From Poriferisodalis sp965237655 (GTDB lineage Bacteria; Actinomycetota; Acidimicrobiia; Acidimicrobiales; Poriferisodalaceae): a DNA stretch of 64,000 nucleotides. Below, piece by piece: positions 52,182 through 61,585 of the stretch (the first letter of the stretch is position 1; the number at the start of each line of letters is the position of its first letter). The DNA lies in NCBI RefSeq assembly GCF_965237655.1, contig NZ_CBDEGB010000002.1, positions 2,170,001 to 2,234,000 on the forward strand, in the 5' to 3' direction. The translations under genes were made by a program, and so were the position numbers. A model generated the notes under the pieces. It searched no databases, was not told the origin of the DNA, and saw only the letters and a program-made list of their open reading frames with translations.

Positions 52182-54173
52182 ATGGACAACACGGCATCCG
52201 GCCTGATCGCACCGCTGCCGGGCAGCCTGCCCCCGCACCGCGTGAAGTACCTGCCGATCGTGGACCGGCCGCGAATCCGGTGGCCGAACGATGCTCGCGT
52301 GGCGCTGTGGATCGCGCCGAACGTCGAGCACTACGAGTACCTGCCGCCGCGAGACCCGCAACGCAACACGTGGACACGGTCGCCGCACCCCGACGTGCAG
52401 GGGTACGGCTATCGCGACTACGGCAACCGGGTCGGCTTCTGGAGAATGCTTGACGTGCTCGACCGCAATGGAGTGGTCGCCACCGCCTCAACGAATCTGG
52501 CCGTGTTCGACCACTACCCCGAAGTCGGTGCCGCCATGGTCGAGCGCGGGTGGGAAATCATGTCCCACGGCATCTACAACACCCGCTACATCTCCTCGAT
52601 TAACGAGACCGCCGAGCGGACCTTCTACATCGAGTGCATCGAGGCGTTGCGCAGCCACGCCGGTCAACAGCTGCGGGGCATGCTGGGCCCGGCGGTGTCG
52701 AACACGGCCCTCACGCCGGACCTCATGGCCGAAGCGGGGTTGATCTACCACGCTGACTGGTTCCACGACGATCAGCCCGTGCCGCTGGCAACCCGCAGCG
52801 GTCAGCGTCTCGTGTCGGTGCCGTACTCGATGGAGCTGAACGACGTGCCGGTGTTCACCCAGCACTACGACACCGACGACTTCGTGGCCATGGCGCGAGC
52901 CCAGCTCGACGTGCTGCGGCGTGAAGCCGACGACGATGCTGGCGGACGGGTGATGTGCGTGGCGCTGCATCCCTACCTGATGGGCATGCCGCACCGGGTC
53001 GACGGGCTTGCGGCGATGCTCGAGTACCTGATGGGCCACGACGACGTGTGGCAGACCACTGCCAGCCAGATTGCGCAGCACTTCATCGACCATCACTACG
53101 ACGACTTCGCCGCCCACGAGCCTGTCCCGCCTGAACCGCACCCGTCGCGACCGCGCGTGGCGGCGGCTTCGGCCCCGAGCTCACGCCCCGTAGCAGCGTC
53201 GCAAGCCCCCTTCGAGTTCGGCCCCGCCCATCATCAGCACGGCATGGACCACCCTTACTACGACTGGTCGCCGCTGCCGAGCCGGGCCCCCTTCGAATGG
53301 CCGAACCAGAGCCCTCTTGCCGTTGGCGCGGTCATCGTTCTCGAACACGTCGAGTGGGAGCCGCCGCCGGACGCGTATTCGCTGCGCCGCCGCAGCGGTG
53401 GGCTGGCACGCCTGCCCGCTCCGGACTACCCGCAGCTCACGATCCGCGAGTACGGCCACCGGGTCGGCATTTTCCGCTTGCTCGACGTGCTGGAACGCCA
53501 TGGCATCGCCGCCACCGTCGCTGTCGACGCGTTGACCGCCGAGCACTACAGCTGGTTGGCGTCCTACCTGGTCGAACGGGGCTGCGAGATCACTGGGCGG
53601 GGCATCGCAGCGACCCGGCTCATCACTTCGAAGAACTCCGAGACGGACGAGCGGACCGCCATTGCGCAATGCCTCGACGCCATCGAGGGCGCGGCCGGGA
53701 CTCGGCCCACTACCTGGTTCTCCGCCGAAGGCGTCGAGTCGTTCCGCACCCCGGCGCTGCTGGCCGAAGCCGGCATTGACACCGTGCTCGACTGGCCCAA
53801 CGACGAGCAGCCATATCTCATGACCACCGACGGTGTCTTGGCCGGGGCTCACCAATCGCCCGCAACGGCGCCCATGGTGTCGCTGCCGCTGTTCCTCGAA
53901 GCCGATGACGAATTCGCCCTGTGGCACCGCCGGGCATCGCTGGACAGCTGGCGCGGAATCATCTCCGGCGCTGCAGCCCGCATGCACCGCGATGGCGCCG
54001 AGCACCCTGCCGGCGGCCGGCTGCTAATGCTGACGCTGCGGCCCTGGCTCGCTGGCCAACCTTTCCGGGCTCCGGTGCTCGACGATGCGCTCAACCAGGT
54101 GACCGCTCTCGGCAACATCCACACCGCAACTGCAACTGACCTGGCCGCACACGCCCGGACCTTCTTCGGCTGA
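52182..54173 (+). CDS. Tandem polysaccharide-deacetylase-like (PuuE/NodB fold) protein
   Basis: A 663-residue protein of two homologous carbohydrate-esterase-4-like halves (about 30-315 and 365-660) joined by an Ala/Ser/Pro linker. Both start with a Y-x-x-RVG-[FI]-[FW]-R-[ML]-LDVL segment. The N-terminal half keeps a His where metal is expected (EIMSHGIYNTRYI). In the C-terminal half the same place reads EITGRGIAATRLI, so the His is lost. The fold is used by chitin deacetylases and by allantoinase PuuE. No signal peptide is present, which favours a cytoplasmic amidohydrolase over a cell-wall enzyme. Confidence 0.82.
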   Translation: MDNTASGLIAPLPGSLPPHRVKYLPIVDRPRIRWPNDARVALWIAPNVEHYEYLPPRDPQRNTWTRSPHPDVQGYGYRDYGNRVGFWRMLDVLDRNGVVATASTNLAVFDHYPEVGAAMVERGWEIMSHGIYNTRYISSINETAERTFYIECIEALRSHAGQQLRGMLGPAVSNTALTPDLMAEAGLIYHADWFHDDQPVPLATRSGQRLVSVPYSMELNDVPVFTQHYDTDDFVAMARAQLDVLRREADDDAGGRVMCVALHPYLMGMPHRVDGLAAMLEYLMGHDDVWQTTASQIAQHFIDHHYDDFAAHEPVPPEPHPSRPRVAAASAPSSRPVAASQAPFEFGPAHHQHGMDHPYYDWSPLPSRAPFEWPNQSPLAVGAVIVLEHVEWEPPPDAYSLRRRSGGLARLPAPDYPQLTIREYGHRVGIFRLLDVLERHGIAATVAVDALTAEHYSWLASYLVERGCEITGRGIAATRLITSKNSETDERTAIAQCLDAIEGAAGTRPTTWFSAEGVESFRTPALLAEAGIDTVLDWPNDEQPYLMTTDGVLAGAHQSPATAPMVSLPLFLEADDEFALWHRRASLDSWRGIISGAAARMHRDGAEHPAGGRLLMLTLRPWLAGQPFRAPVLDDALNQVTALGNIHTATATDLAAHARTFFG

Positions 54174-54186
54174 GCAGACGCGCCGA
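54166..54186 (+). terminator. Hairpin with the deacetylase-like gene's stop codon in its loop
   Basis: Arms TCGGC (54166-54170) and GCCGA (54182-54186) enclose 11 bases that begin with the TGA stop. It lies between convergent genes. Confidence 0.4.
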
Positions 54187-54283
54187 GAGATGACGTCTCG
54201 AAACGCCACTGTCACGATTCTTTGCGCAAATTTGCCGTCTGTGGCGGCATTTCTGCGCAGAGTCGTGGCCGTCGAGGCGGCGC

Positions 54284-55639
54284 CTATGCCAAACGCCAGG
54301 CTCCCGGCGTGGGGACACTCAAGCGGAGGTGGTCCCGCAGCGTGGTGCCGTCGTACTCGGTGCGGAAGAGGCCGCGGCGTTGCAGTTCGGGCACGACCAG
54401 CTCGACGAAGTCCTCGAAGGCCCCCGGCATGTGCGTCCCGGCGATCACGAACCCGTCGACGGCACGCTCGGTGAACCATTCCTCGAAGTAGTCGGCCAGC
54501 TCGATGGGGCCTCCGACAGTGGGATGTGCCAACCGACCCCGGCCCGACACCTTCACGAAGTCGCGCACGGTGGGGTTGGCCCGTCCGGTGATCTGCAACA
54601 CCTGGTTGCGGATGCCCTGGATGCCGGTCATGGCATCGAGGTCGTCGTCGGACAGCGGCTCATCTAGGTCGCGGCTGGCGAAGTCGAAGTTCAGCCCCTC
54701 CGAGAGCAGCGACAGGTCGTCCACCAGCGTCGGCAGCTCGTCGTAGGCGGCGCGGCGGTCTTCGGCCTCGGCCATCGTGCGGCCCACCACGGGGAACGTC
54801 AGGTTCGTGATCTTCACCTGGTCGGGATCTCTCCCCAAGGCCTCGATCTGCGACTTCACCGAGGCGTAGTGCGTGGTAGCTGCATCCAGCCGCACGTGAG
54901 TCACGAACAGCAGCTCGCCCCAGCGGGCGGCGAAGGTGGTGCCCCGACCGCTCTGGCCGGCCTGGATGACCACCGGATGGCCTTGCGGCGTGCGCGGCAC
55001 GGTGAACGGCCCCCGCGACGAGAACCAGCGGCCCCGGTGGTCAAGCCGGTGCACTTGGTCGCCGTGCGCATACAGCCCTGCTGCACGGTCCGCTGCAATG
55101 GCATCGGCCTCCCAGGTGTCCCAGTGGCCGTGCACCACCTCCATGAACTCGTCGGCACGGTCGTAGCGCTCATCGTGCGCGGGCGCTTGGGCCAGGCCCA
55201 TATTGCGCGCTTCGTTGTCGTTCACCGACGTGACAACGTTCCACGCAGCGCGCCCGCCGGTGAGATGGTCGAGCGTGGCAAACACGCGGGCCACGTGGAA
55301 GGGCTCGTAGTAGGTCGTCGAGTACGTCGCTCCCAGACCGAGCCGGTTGGTGGCCATGCCCATCGCCGTCAGCACCGTGACCGGGTCGAGCTTGACGCAG
55401 CGGATGCCCGCCTCGACGGTGTGCCGATGGTCGCCGCCGAACATGTCGGGCATCGCGAGCCGGTCGTCGAAGAAACCGAGGTCGAAGCAGCCGGCTTCGA
55501 GCACCTCGCCGATGTGCCGGTAGTAATCGAAGCTGGTCACGTCATGGCGAGCCTCGGGATGCCGCCAAGCCGCAGGGATCGTTGTGCAGTTCTGCGCCTG
55601 CAGGAAGCCCACCAACACAATCTGGCGTTGCGCATTCAC
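54284..55639 (-). CDS. LLM-class monooxygenase, NtaA/SnaA/DszA type
   Basis: A 451-residue FMNH2-dependent monooxygenase. The family pattern is clear: IVLVGFLQAQNCTT and AAWRHPEA at the start, LGLGATYSTTYYEPFHVARVFATLDHLTGGRAAWNVVTSVND, GLAQAPAHDERYDRADEFMEVVHGHW and VIQAGQSGRGTTFAARWGE. These enzymes attack nitrilotriacetate, dibenzothiophene sulfone, alkanesulfonates and similar compounds with a separate flavin reductase. The start is GTG 55639, just before the conserved first strand. Upstream codons overlap the divergent Nudix gene and are not used. Confidence 0.92.
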   Translation of the reverse strand: MNAQRQIVLVGFLQAQNCTTIPAAWRHPEARHDVTSFDYYRHIGEVLEAGCFDLGFFDDRLAMPDMFGGDHRHTVEAGIRCVKLDPVTVLTAMGMATNRLGLGATYSTTYYEPFHVARVFATLDHLTGGRAAWNVVTSVNDNEARNMGLAQAPAHDERYDRADEFMEVVHGHWDTWEADAIAADRAAGLYAHGDQVHRLDHRGRWFSSRGPFTVPRTPQGHPVVIQAGQSGRGTTFAARWGELLFVTHVRLDAATTHYASVKSQIEALGRDPDQVKITNLTFPVVGRTMAEAEDRRAAYDELPTLVDDLSLLSEGLNFDFASRDLDEPLSDDDLDAMTGIQGIRNQVLQITGRANPTVRDFVKVSGRGRLAHPTVGGPIELADYFEEWFTERAVDGFVIAGTHMPGAFEDFVELVVPELQRRGLFRTEYDGTTLRDHLRLSVPTPGAWRLA

Positions 55640-55688
55640 GCCTAGCGATCGTAGAGAGTCCCGCCGACCGGCGGGCCGGGTCGGCGGG

Positions 55689-56474
55689 ATGCCAGACTCT
55701 CCGGCTATGCCGACTGAGACCGCGGCTGGCGAGATCGCGCACGATGACATGCTCCGGGAACGGCTGACGGCGAACCTGGCTCGTCACGACGTGCGCCAGC
55801 ACCCCGGTGAGGGGCGCAAGCACGCAGCCGTGGCGGTGATCGTGCTCGACAGTGACGCCGAGCAGCATGGCGCCGATCCGGTCATGGGCGGCATCAGCGC
55901 CGAGCAGCGTCGCGAGATGCTCGCCGACATCCCCCGCGCGGAGAACGACCCCACGCTCACCGGCGATGTAGAGGGAACTGCGGGGGGCGCTGCGGTGCTA
56001 CTCACCCGGCGGGGCTCGCACCTGCGCGGCCATGGCGGCCAGTGGGCGCTGCCCGGTGGGCGAGTCGATGACGGCGAGACGGCACTCGAAGCTGCCATGC
56101 GGGAAGCCGCCGAGGAAGTCGGCTTGGAGCTCACAAGCGACGATCTGCTGGGCCGCCTCGATGACTACCCCACCCGCTCGGGTTATGTCATCAGCCCCTT
56201 CGTGTTCTGGCTGTCGGACGACCGTGATCCGGTAGCGAACCCCGCCGAGGTGGCGTCGTTACACCGAGTCTCGATGCGCGAGCTGACCCGCGATGACTCG
56301 CCGCGATTCGTGAGCATCCCCGAGAGCGACCGCCCGGTCGTCCAGATTCCCATCGGCGGCGACCTGATCCACGCACCCACCGGCGCCGTGCTCTACCAGT
56401 TCCGAGCAGTCGCCTACGACGGCCTCAACACCCGGGTCGACGAGCTCGAACAGCCAGTGTTCGCTTGGCGTTAG
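55689..56474 (+). CDS. Nudix hydrolase, CoA-pyrophosphatase-like
   Basis: A 261-residue Nudix protein. The Nudix box runs GRVDDGETALEAAMREAAEEVGL (G-x5-E-x7-RE-x2-EE-x-G-L), preceded by GHGGQWALPGG. Length and the ...RRGSHLRGHGGQ arrangement recall CoA diphosphatase (NudL/YeaB type). An acidic insert (about 60-95) is unusual. The start is ATG 55689 or ATG 55707; neither has a strong ribosome binding site. The stop lies in the loop of a long hairpin that is then duplicated. Confidence 0.88.
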   Translation: MPDSPAMPTETAAGEIAHDDMLRERLTANLARHDVRQHPGEGRKHAAVAVIVLDSDAEQHGADPVMGGISAEQRREMLADIPRAENDPTLTGDVEGTAGGAAVLLTRRGSHLRGHGGQWALPGGRVDDGETALEAAMREAAEEVGLELTSDDLLGRLDDYPTRSGYVISPFVFWLSDDRDPVANPAEVASLHRVSMRELTRDDSPRFVSIPESDRPVVQIPIGGDLIHAPTGAVLYQFRAVAYDGLNTRVDELEQPVFAWR

Positions 56475-56544
56475 CCAAGCGAACTATCAGACCCAGTGCT
56501 TGGCGTTAGCCAAGCGAACTATCAGACCCAGTGCTTGGCGTTAG
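56459..56544 (+). repeat. 35-bp tandem repeat built on a stop-codon hairpin (Nudix gene)
   Basis: The gene ends in a perfect 11-bp stem, arms 56459-56469 (GTTCGCTTGGC) and 56474-56484, with loop GTTA. The TAG stop overlaps the loop and its 3' edge. From 56463 a 35-bp unit containing this structure is repeated (56463-56497, 56498-56532) and begins a third time (56533-56544). The second unit still folds with seven base pairs. Confidence 0.85.
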
Positions 56545-56724
56545 TCGGCCGTGGTCCTGTCCCGGACCGGTCGTTGACTTCAAATAACAGGAAATTCAGT
56601 GGCATAAGCCATCAATTGGCCGAATTGTTACCGAAATTTCGCCAAATTCATAGTCCTCCTGAACATGGAACGAGACCAGTGCGTGGGACGTTTCATTACA
56701 GAACCATTACAGGAGGACTGCAAA
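56545..56724 (+). promoter_or_regulatory. AT-richer leader of the secreted Calx-beta/PPC gene
   Basis: A stretch clearly lower in GC than its surroundings (AAATAACAGGAAATTCAG and similar), so it is probably the promoter and 5' untranslated region. A perfect AGGAGG at 56711-56716 sits nine bases before the ATG. A TTGACT at 56574 has no convincing minus-10 at standard spacing. Confidence 0.4.
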
Positions 56725-59700
56725 ATGAAGACAAGAAGGTCTTCAGCAAGCCGATTGCTCGCCGGTGCGAGCGCTCTGCTGCTGGTGCTCTTTCTTCCCT
56801 CGGCTCCCGCGGAGGCAGCCGACAACATAGCCCGGCAAGAGGTGGTCCCTACCGTCACGATCACCGCCGGAGCGACTACTCACAACGAACCCGACGGCCC
56901 GATGAGATTCACGCTCCACGCCAGCCCGGCCCCGGCGACCAATCTCGAGGTGAAGCTCGATTCGCGCCAGACCGGCGTGGTGTTCACCGACGCAATCGAG
57001 CGGTCCTTCACCGAGACGATCCCCGCTGGCGAGCCGTCCTACGACTTCGATTTCATCGTCGTGAACGACCTCGTCGTCGAGCCTGAGGGCACCGTCACGA
57101 TCACCTTGGCCAACAGCGAATCGGACTACGACGCCGGCACACCCTCGGTGGCCGTGACAACGTTGGTCGACGACGACGTGCCAATCACGGTTTCCTGGGA
57201 TTCATCAACCGTGCACGTCAACGAGAACGCCGGCACGGTAGCGGTTCCGTTCTTCATACGGGTACACGACGGCGAGCCGCCTGGGACCTTCAAGAGTGCT
57301 GACGGGGTCCACGAGGGCGTGGCGTTCGTGCTCACGACAGCTTCGGTGACAGCCGATGCGACCATGGATTTCGTCTACCAGTCCTACTTCTATATCTGGG
57401 ACGTCGGTTCGTTCACCGTGGACGCCTCTGGTGATTACACGCTGAGCGACCAGATCGAGATCATCGACGACAGCGACGACGAACCTGGCGAGACATTCGA
57501 GTTGTACTTCGAGTCCCCCCTACCGGCTCCGCTCGACGTCGGCGACACGGTGATCCCCACCGACCGCAAGACGATCGTCATCGCCGACGACGACGGCGTC
57601 AACAACGCACCCGAGTTCACTGCCACCGCCGAGCAGATCTCGGTCTCTGAAGACATCGAGGCGGGAACCTTGATCGGCGTTTCGTTTGAGGCCACCGACT
57701 TCGACGGTCATGACGTGACGTTCGGGGTCGTCGGCGACGGCTTGCCGTTCGAAATCGACGCCGAGACCGACACTCTCAGGGTCACAGGAGCGCTCGACTT
57801 CGAGACACAGGCTGAGTACACGTTCGCCGTCGCTGCCTCCGACGTCATCGGCGGCTCGAGCGAGACGAACGTCACGGTGACCGTCACCAATGTGGACGAA
57901 CCCGGCGTGGTGAAGCTCGCACCGATGACCCCCGAAGAGGGCGCGGTGGTCGAGGCGACCCTGTCCGACGTCGACGGGCCCGCCGATGAGATGACATGGG
58001 AATGGTCGCAGAGCGAGGCCCCCGACGGCGAGTTCGACCCCATCGACGGCCAGACCGACGATCACTACATGACGACCGAGAGCGACGTCGGGATGTACCT
58101 GCGTGCCACGGCGACCTACACCGACGGTGAAGGCACTAGCAAGAGCGCCGACGCGACAACGTCGGAGCCGGTGGCGGCCCGCCAAGAAGTCAGTCCGGAA
58201 GTCACGATTCGCGCCCTCACCGAGTCAGTTGACGAGAGTGACAGAACGGTCTCAGTCGAATTGAGCATCACTCGCCCGCTCGACGACGATCTGCGGGTGG
58301 AGTTGGAGATCACTGATCCCGACAATGAGCTGCTGCACCGAAACGGCGACCCGCTCGTCGTCAGAATTCGAGCGGGCAGCACGAGCCAGACCGCAATCGT
58401 CTACATCAACAATGACTCGATCGTCGAGAACGACGGATCAGTGTTGTTCACGATTGTCCTGCCCGAAGATGCTCAGGGCAATACCGCCTACGCGATCGGA
58501 AGCCCCGACACCGCGACCGTGGCCATGCACGACGACGACACGAAGGTCACGGTCCTGTACACGGAGAACCCGTTCACTGTGGCTGAAGGAGCAGGCACCG
58601 TTGAGCTGCCGATCGCGGTGCGGGTCGACGGCAACCAACCGCCAGGCACCTATGAGCTCGGGGGGATCCACTACGAGGGGCAGGCACTCACGTTCACGGC
58701 GACGTCAGGTACGGCGACGAACCCGGCTGATTTCGAACCGCCGCCGGCGTTCATCGATCTGGAACTCGGGAGCTTCGTCCTGCAGGAGTCGGGGAGTTAC
58801 GAGGCGTCTGGTGTCGCAACGGTGACCATCCTCGACGATGACCTGGTCGAGGAAGGCGAGTCATTCTCCATCGAAGTGGGTCCCGGTCCTGATGTAAGAC
58901 CCGAGGTGACGCTGCCAGCACAAGCACTGGACGTTGTGATCGAGGACGACGACGGCACGACCGACCCGCCGGATCCACCGCGGCCTCCCTGGCCGCCACC
59001 GGACTTTTGCCCGACGCATCCCGACACCGTTGCGGACACCTCGACTCCGCTCAGCGTGGAGGTTGGCGGCAGCGTCGAGGCCCACTTCTGTAGCAAGGAC
59101 GATGCCGACTGGGTGCAAGTCTTCCTGGAGGCCGGTCAGGCCTACCGCATCGAGGGCACGTTCACCGATCCCGACGGGGAGACGTACATCTTCATCGGCG
59201 GCATGCACGAATCTGACGGCTCGCTGATCACCGGATCCCACTCGTTCGACGGCAACCCTTACGGCACCTCGAACACGGCTGGCTACATCAACTTCCGGCC
59301 CACCGCGACCGGCATCCACTACATCGTGGTGGGCGACCCGGCCTGGTGGAATTTCGCCCACGCCACGGCCCCCTTGCCCTGGCAGATCGAAGTGCACGAG
59401 ATCGACCTGCCGCCCGACGATGTGCCCGATGTGCATCAGCTGACGTTCGAGTTCAACAACTACGGGTACTTCGTGCAACAGTTCGAGGGCACGGTCGACA
59501 CCCACGGCGATCGTGACACCTTCGCTAACGACATCGAGGCCGGTCACCGCTACTTCGTCGAGATGCGCAACCGGAACGACTCGGGCATCTTCAATTGCAT
59601 TCACGGCATCGCGTCGGCAGAGACACCCGACCAGCCTGGGTCCAACTCGCGCGAGTGCTGGCACCGGGTGGGCTGGAAGGCCAGCCGTTGGATCATCCCC

Positions 59701-60219
59701 GATGCCGACGGTCGCAAGCTGATCACGGTGGGTTCCGACAACGGAACCGGCGACTACCTGCTGCGTGTCCGGGACTACAGCGCCGTGCCGCCGGGCGTCT
59801 GGGACACCCCGCTGCCCGACGGCGATCTCGCCCGGGACACGTCAACCACCGGACTTGTGTACGTCAACGACTCCTGGGTGAACGGCACAGCAGTGCGAGG
59901 CGAGATCGACCTCGCAGGTGACAAGGACTGGTTCCGGGTAGAGCTCGAAGGCGGGCGCCGCTACCAGATCGACATACGCGGCGAGGGCAGCGGCGTGGGC
60001 ACGCTGCGGAACTCCTATATGTGGATCCACGACGCCGCGGGCCAGCGCATCGTCTACGCCAGCGGCGGCGGCCCCTACCTCGAAACCCGGCTGGTCTGGA
60101 CGCCCCCCAGCCCAGGCACGTACTTCATCCAGGTGGCCGGATCGAGCTACGAGATCGGCACCTTCGACCTGTCCGTCATCGACTTCGAGGATCTCTACAC
60201 GACACATCGCCCTAGCTAG
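56725..60219 (+). CDS. Large secreted multidomain protein with Calx-beta, cadherin-like and PPC-type domains
   Basis: A 1164-residue exported protein. The signal peptide MKTRRSSASRLLAGASALLLVLFLPSAPAEA is probably cut after AEA. Then follow Calx-beta-like repeats (about 38-150, 150-290, 488-610, 610-745) with Asp-rich ends such as LVDDDVP and VIEDDDG, a cadherin-like domain (292-395) and an Ig-like domain (395-487). A Pro-rich hinge (about 745-765) leads to three PPC/pre-peptidase-type beta domains (about 765-1164, with GDKDWFRVELEGGRRYQI). There is no membrane anchor or LPxTG. Calcium-dependent adhesion or matrix binding is likely; no catalytic domain is seen. Confidence 0.85.
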   Translation: MKTRRSSASRLLAGASALLLVLFLPSAPAEAADNIARQEVVPTVTITAGATTHNEPDGPMRFTLHASPAPATNLEVKLDSRQTGVVFTDAIERSFTETIPAGEPSYDFDFIVVNDLVVEPEGTVTITLANSESDYDAGTPSVAVTTLVDDDVPITVSWDSSTVHVNENAGTVAVPFFIRVHDGEPPGTFKSADGVHEGVAFVLTTASVTADATMDFVYQSYFYIWDVGSFTVDASGDYTLSDQIEIIDDSDDEPGETFELYFESPLPAPLDVGDTVIPTDRKTIVIADDDGVNNAPEFTATAEQISVSEDIEAGTLIGVSFEATDFDGHDVTFGVVGDGLPFEIDAETDTLRVTGALDFETQAEYTFAVAASDVIGGSSETNVTVTVTNVDEPGVVKLAPMTPEEGAVVEATLSDVDGPADEMTWEWSQSEAPDGEFDPIDGQTDDHYMTTESDVGMYLRATATYTDGEGTSKSADATTSEPVAARQEVSPEVTIRALTESVDESDRTVSVELSITRPLDDDLRVELEITDPDNELLHRNGDPLVVRIRAGSTSQTAIVYINNDSIVENDGSVLFTIVLPEDAQGNTAYAIGSPDTATVAMHDDDTKVTVLYTENPFTVAEGAGTVELPIAVRVDGNQPPGTYELGGIHYEGQALTFTATSGTATNPADFEPPPAFIDLELGSFVLQESGSYEASGVATVTILDDDLVEEGESFSIEVGPGPDVRPEVTLPAQALDVVIEDDDGTTDPPDPPRPPWPPPDFCPTHPDTVADTSTPLSVEVGGSVEAHFCSKDDADWVQVFLEAGQAYRIEGTFTDPDGETYIFIGGMHESDGSLITGSHSFDGNPYGTSNTAGYINFRPTATGIHYIVVGDPAWWNFAHATAPLPWQIEVHEIDLPPDDVPDVHQLTFEFNNYGYFVQQFEGTVDTHGDRDTFANDIEAGHRYFVEMRNRNDSGIFNCIHGIASAETPDQPGSNSRECWHRVGWKASRWIIPDADGRKLITVGSDNGTGDYLLRVRDYSAVPPGVWDTPLPDGDLARDTSTTGLVYVNDSWVNGTAVRGEIDLAGDKDWFRVELEGGRRYQIDIRGEGSGVGTLRNSYMWIHDAAGQRIVYASGGGPYLETRLVWTPPSPGTYFIQVAGSSYEIGTFDLSVIDFEDLYTTHRPS

Positions 60220-60227
60220 GCACATTC

Positions 60228-60275
60228 GGCGCCGGCCCTGCACAAGCAGTCCCCATTGGTTGCAGGGTCGGCGCC
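60228..60275 (+). terminator. Strong inverted repeat after the secreted protein gene
   Basis: Arms at 60228-60242 and 60261-60275 pair over 15 positions with one mismatch (GGCGCCG-x-CCCTGCA against its complement), with an 18-base loop and TCCCCCTGT after it. It starts eight bases after the TAG stop. The stop itself lies in the palindrome CCTAGCTAGG (60211-60220). Confidence 0.7.
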
Positions 60276-60320
60276 TCCCCCTGTACTAGCCGAGCACCGT
60301 CACATGCGTGCTCGGTACTA

Positions 60321-61532
60321 GTGCCGCGTCAGCAAACGTTTGCGCGGTTGACGATGTCGTTGAGTGCTTTGTCGGCGGCGTTGTTGTTGCGCCAGCGGAT
60401 GTAGCGTCGGATGATCGATGCCTGTTCTGTGTGGGTGGGGTGGTCGGTGCCGTCGACGCAGAAGTAGCGCAGGGCTTGGAAGTGGGCTTCGATGCGGTTG
60501 AGCCATGACGCGTAGTGGGGTGTGTAGGCCAGCTCGACGTTGTGGCCTCGGCCCAGTCCCCCACGCGGGAGTCGGCTTTGGTGCTCAGGTGCGGTGACCA
60601 GTTGTCCAGCACGATGCCGATGCGCACATCGGGCGGGTACAGGGTGCGCAGGTAGCGGCAGAACTCCAGGAACTGGGTGCGGGCCTTGCGTTTTTTCATG
60701 TGCCCGTAGAGCTTGTCGGCGGTGACGTCGTAGCCGGCGAGCAGGTGCCGCACCCCGTGCGGGCGGGTGTAGGTCGCCCGCAGGCGGCGCCGCGGCGCCC
60801 GGTGGGGGTCCTTGTGCTTGCCGCCCACCGCAGCCCAGTGCCGCCCCGGGTGGGGCTGGAGGTTCAGCGGCCCGAACTCGTCCATGCAGATCACCACCCC
60901 GGGATCGCCGGGCTCGGGCTCGGCTTTGCGGTCCGCGATGTCATAGAGCTGCAGGATCCGGTTCTTCTTCGCCTCGAAGTCGGGATCGTTGGACTGCTTG
61001 TAGGTCTTTATCGCTTGAAACGAGACACCCTCCTCGCGCAAAAGGGCCCGCAGGCCCTCATGGCTGATGTCGTCGACCACCCCCTTCGCGACCAGATGCT
61101 CTGCGAGCTTTGACAACGACCACGTCCCAAACGGCAACCCGTAATCGGCAGGCCGCCCCAACGCGATCCTGCGGATCTCCGCGCGCTGAGCAGCGTCGAA
61201 ACGCGGCGGGCGGCCGCCCGCGTAGCGCGGATACAGCGAATCGAACCCATCGGAGTTGAAATTGTGGATCACCTCACGGACCCGGTCCTCGCTCGTGAAC
61301 GCCAACACAGCGATCTGGCCCACGTCCATGCCCTGCGCGGACCACAACACGACCTGAGCCCGCCGCCACGTCACCACCGACCCCGACGAACGACGCACAA
61401 TCCTCAACAACCGATTGCCCTCACCACTGTCGATCTCCCTCACACGAACACGCTCAGCCATACCCCCAACAACACCACAACCCACCAGCCCACACGCGGA
61501 CGCGCCACCCCCAACGTTGCCTGACACGGCAC
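60321..61532 (-). mobile_element. IS630-type insertion sequence, 1212 bp
   Basis: Terminal inverted repeats of 19 bp with 17 matches (60321-60339, GTGCCGCGTCAGCAAACGT; the other end at 61514-61532) are flanked on both sides by TA (60319-60320 and 61533-61534). TA duplication is the hallmark of IS630/Tc1-type elements. The element carries a single transposase gene, which is frameshifted. It has landed in a TA of a 32-bp repeat array. Confidence 0.9.
60329..61461 (-). pseudogene. IS630-family transposase, inactivated by a one-base deletion
   Basis: It starts MAERVRVREID with a helix-turn-helix domain (about 30-130) and a DDE domain: Asp in VVICMDEFGPLNLQ, Asp in IGIVLDNWSPHLS. At about 60541 one base is missing. 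In the original frame the protein runs into low-complexity Thr/Pro sequence. In the correct frame it continues ELAYTPHYASWLNRIEAHF (catalytic Glu) and ends ALNDIVNRANVC with stop 60329-60331. The third acidic residue is therefore lost from the translated product, and the element cannot move on its own. Confidence 0.9.
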
Positions 61533-61585
61533 TAGCCGAGCACCGACACATGCGTGCTCGGTACTAGCCGAGCACCGTCACATGC

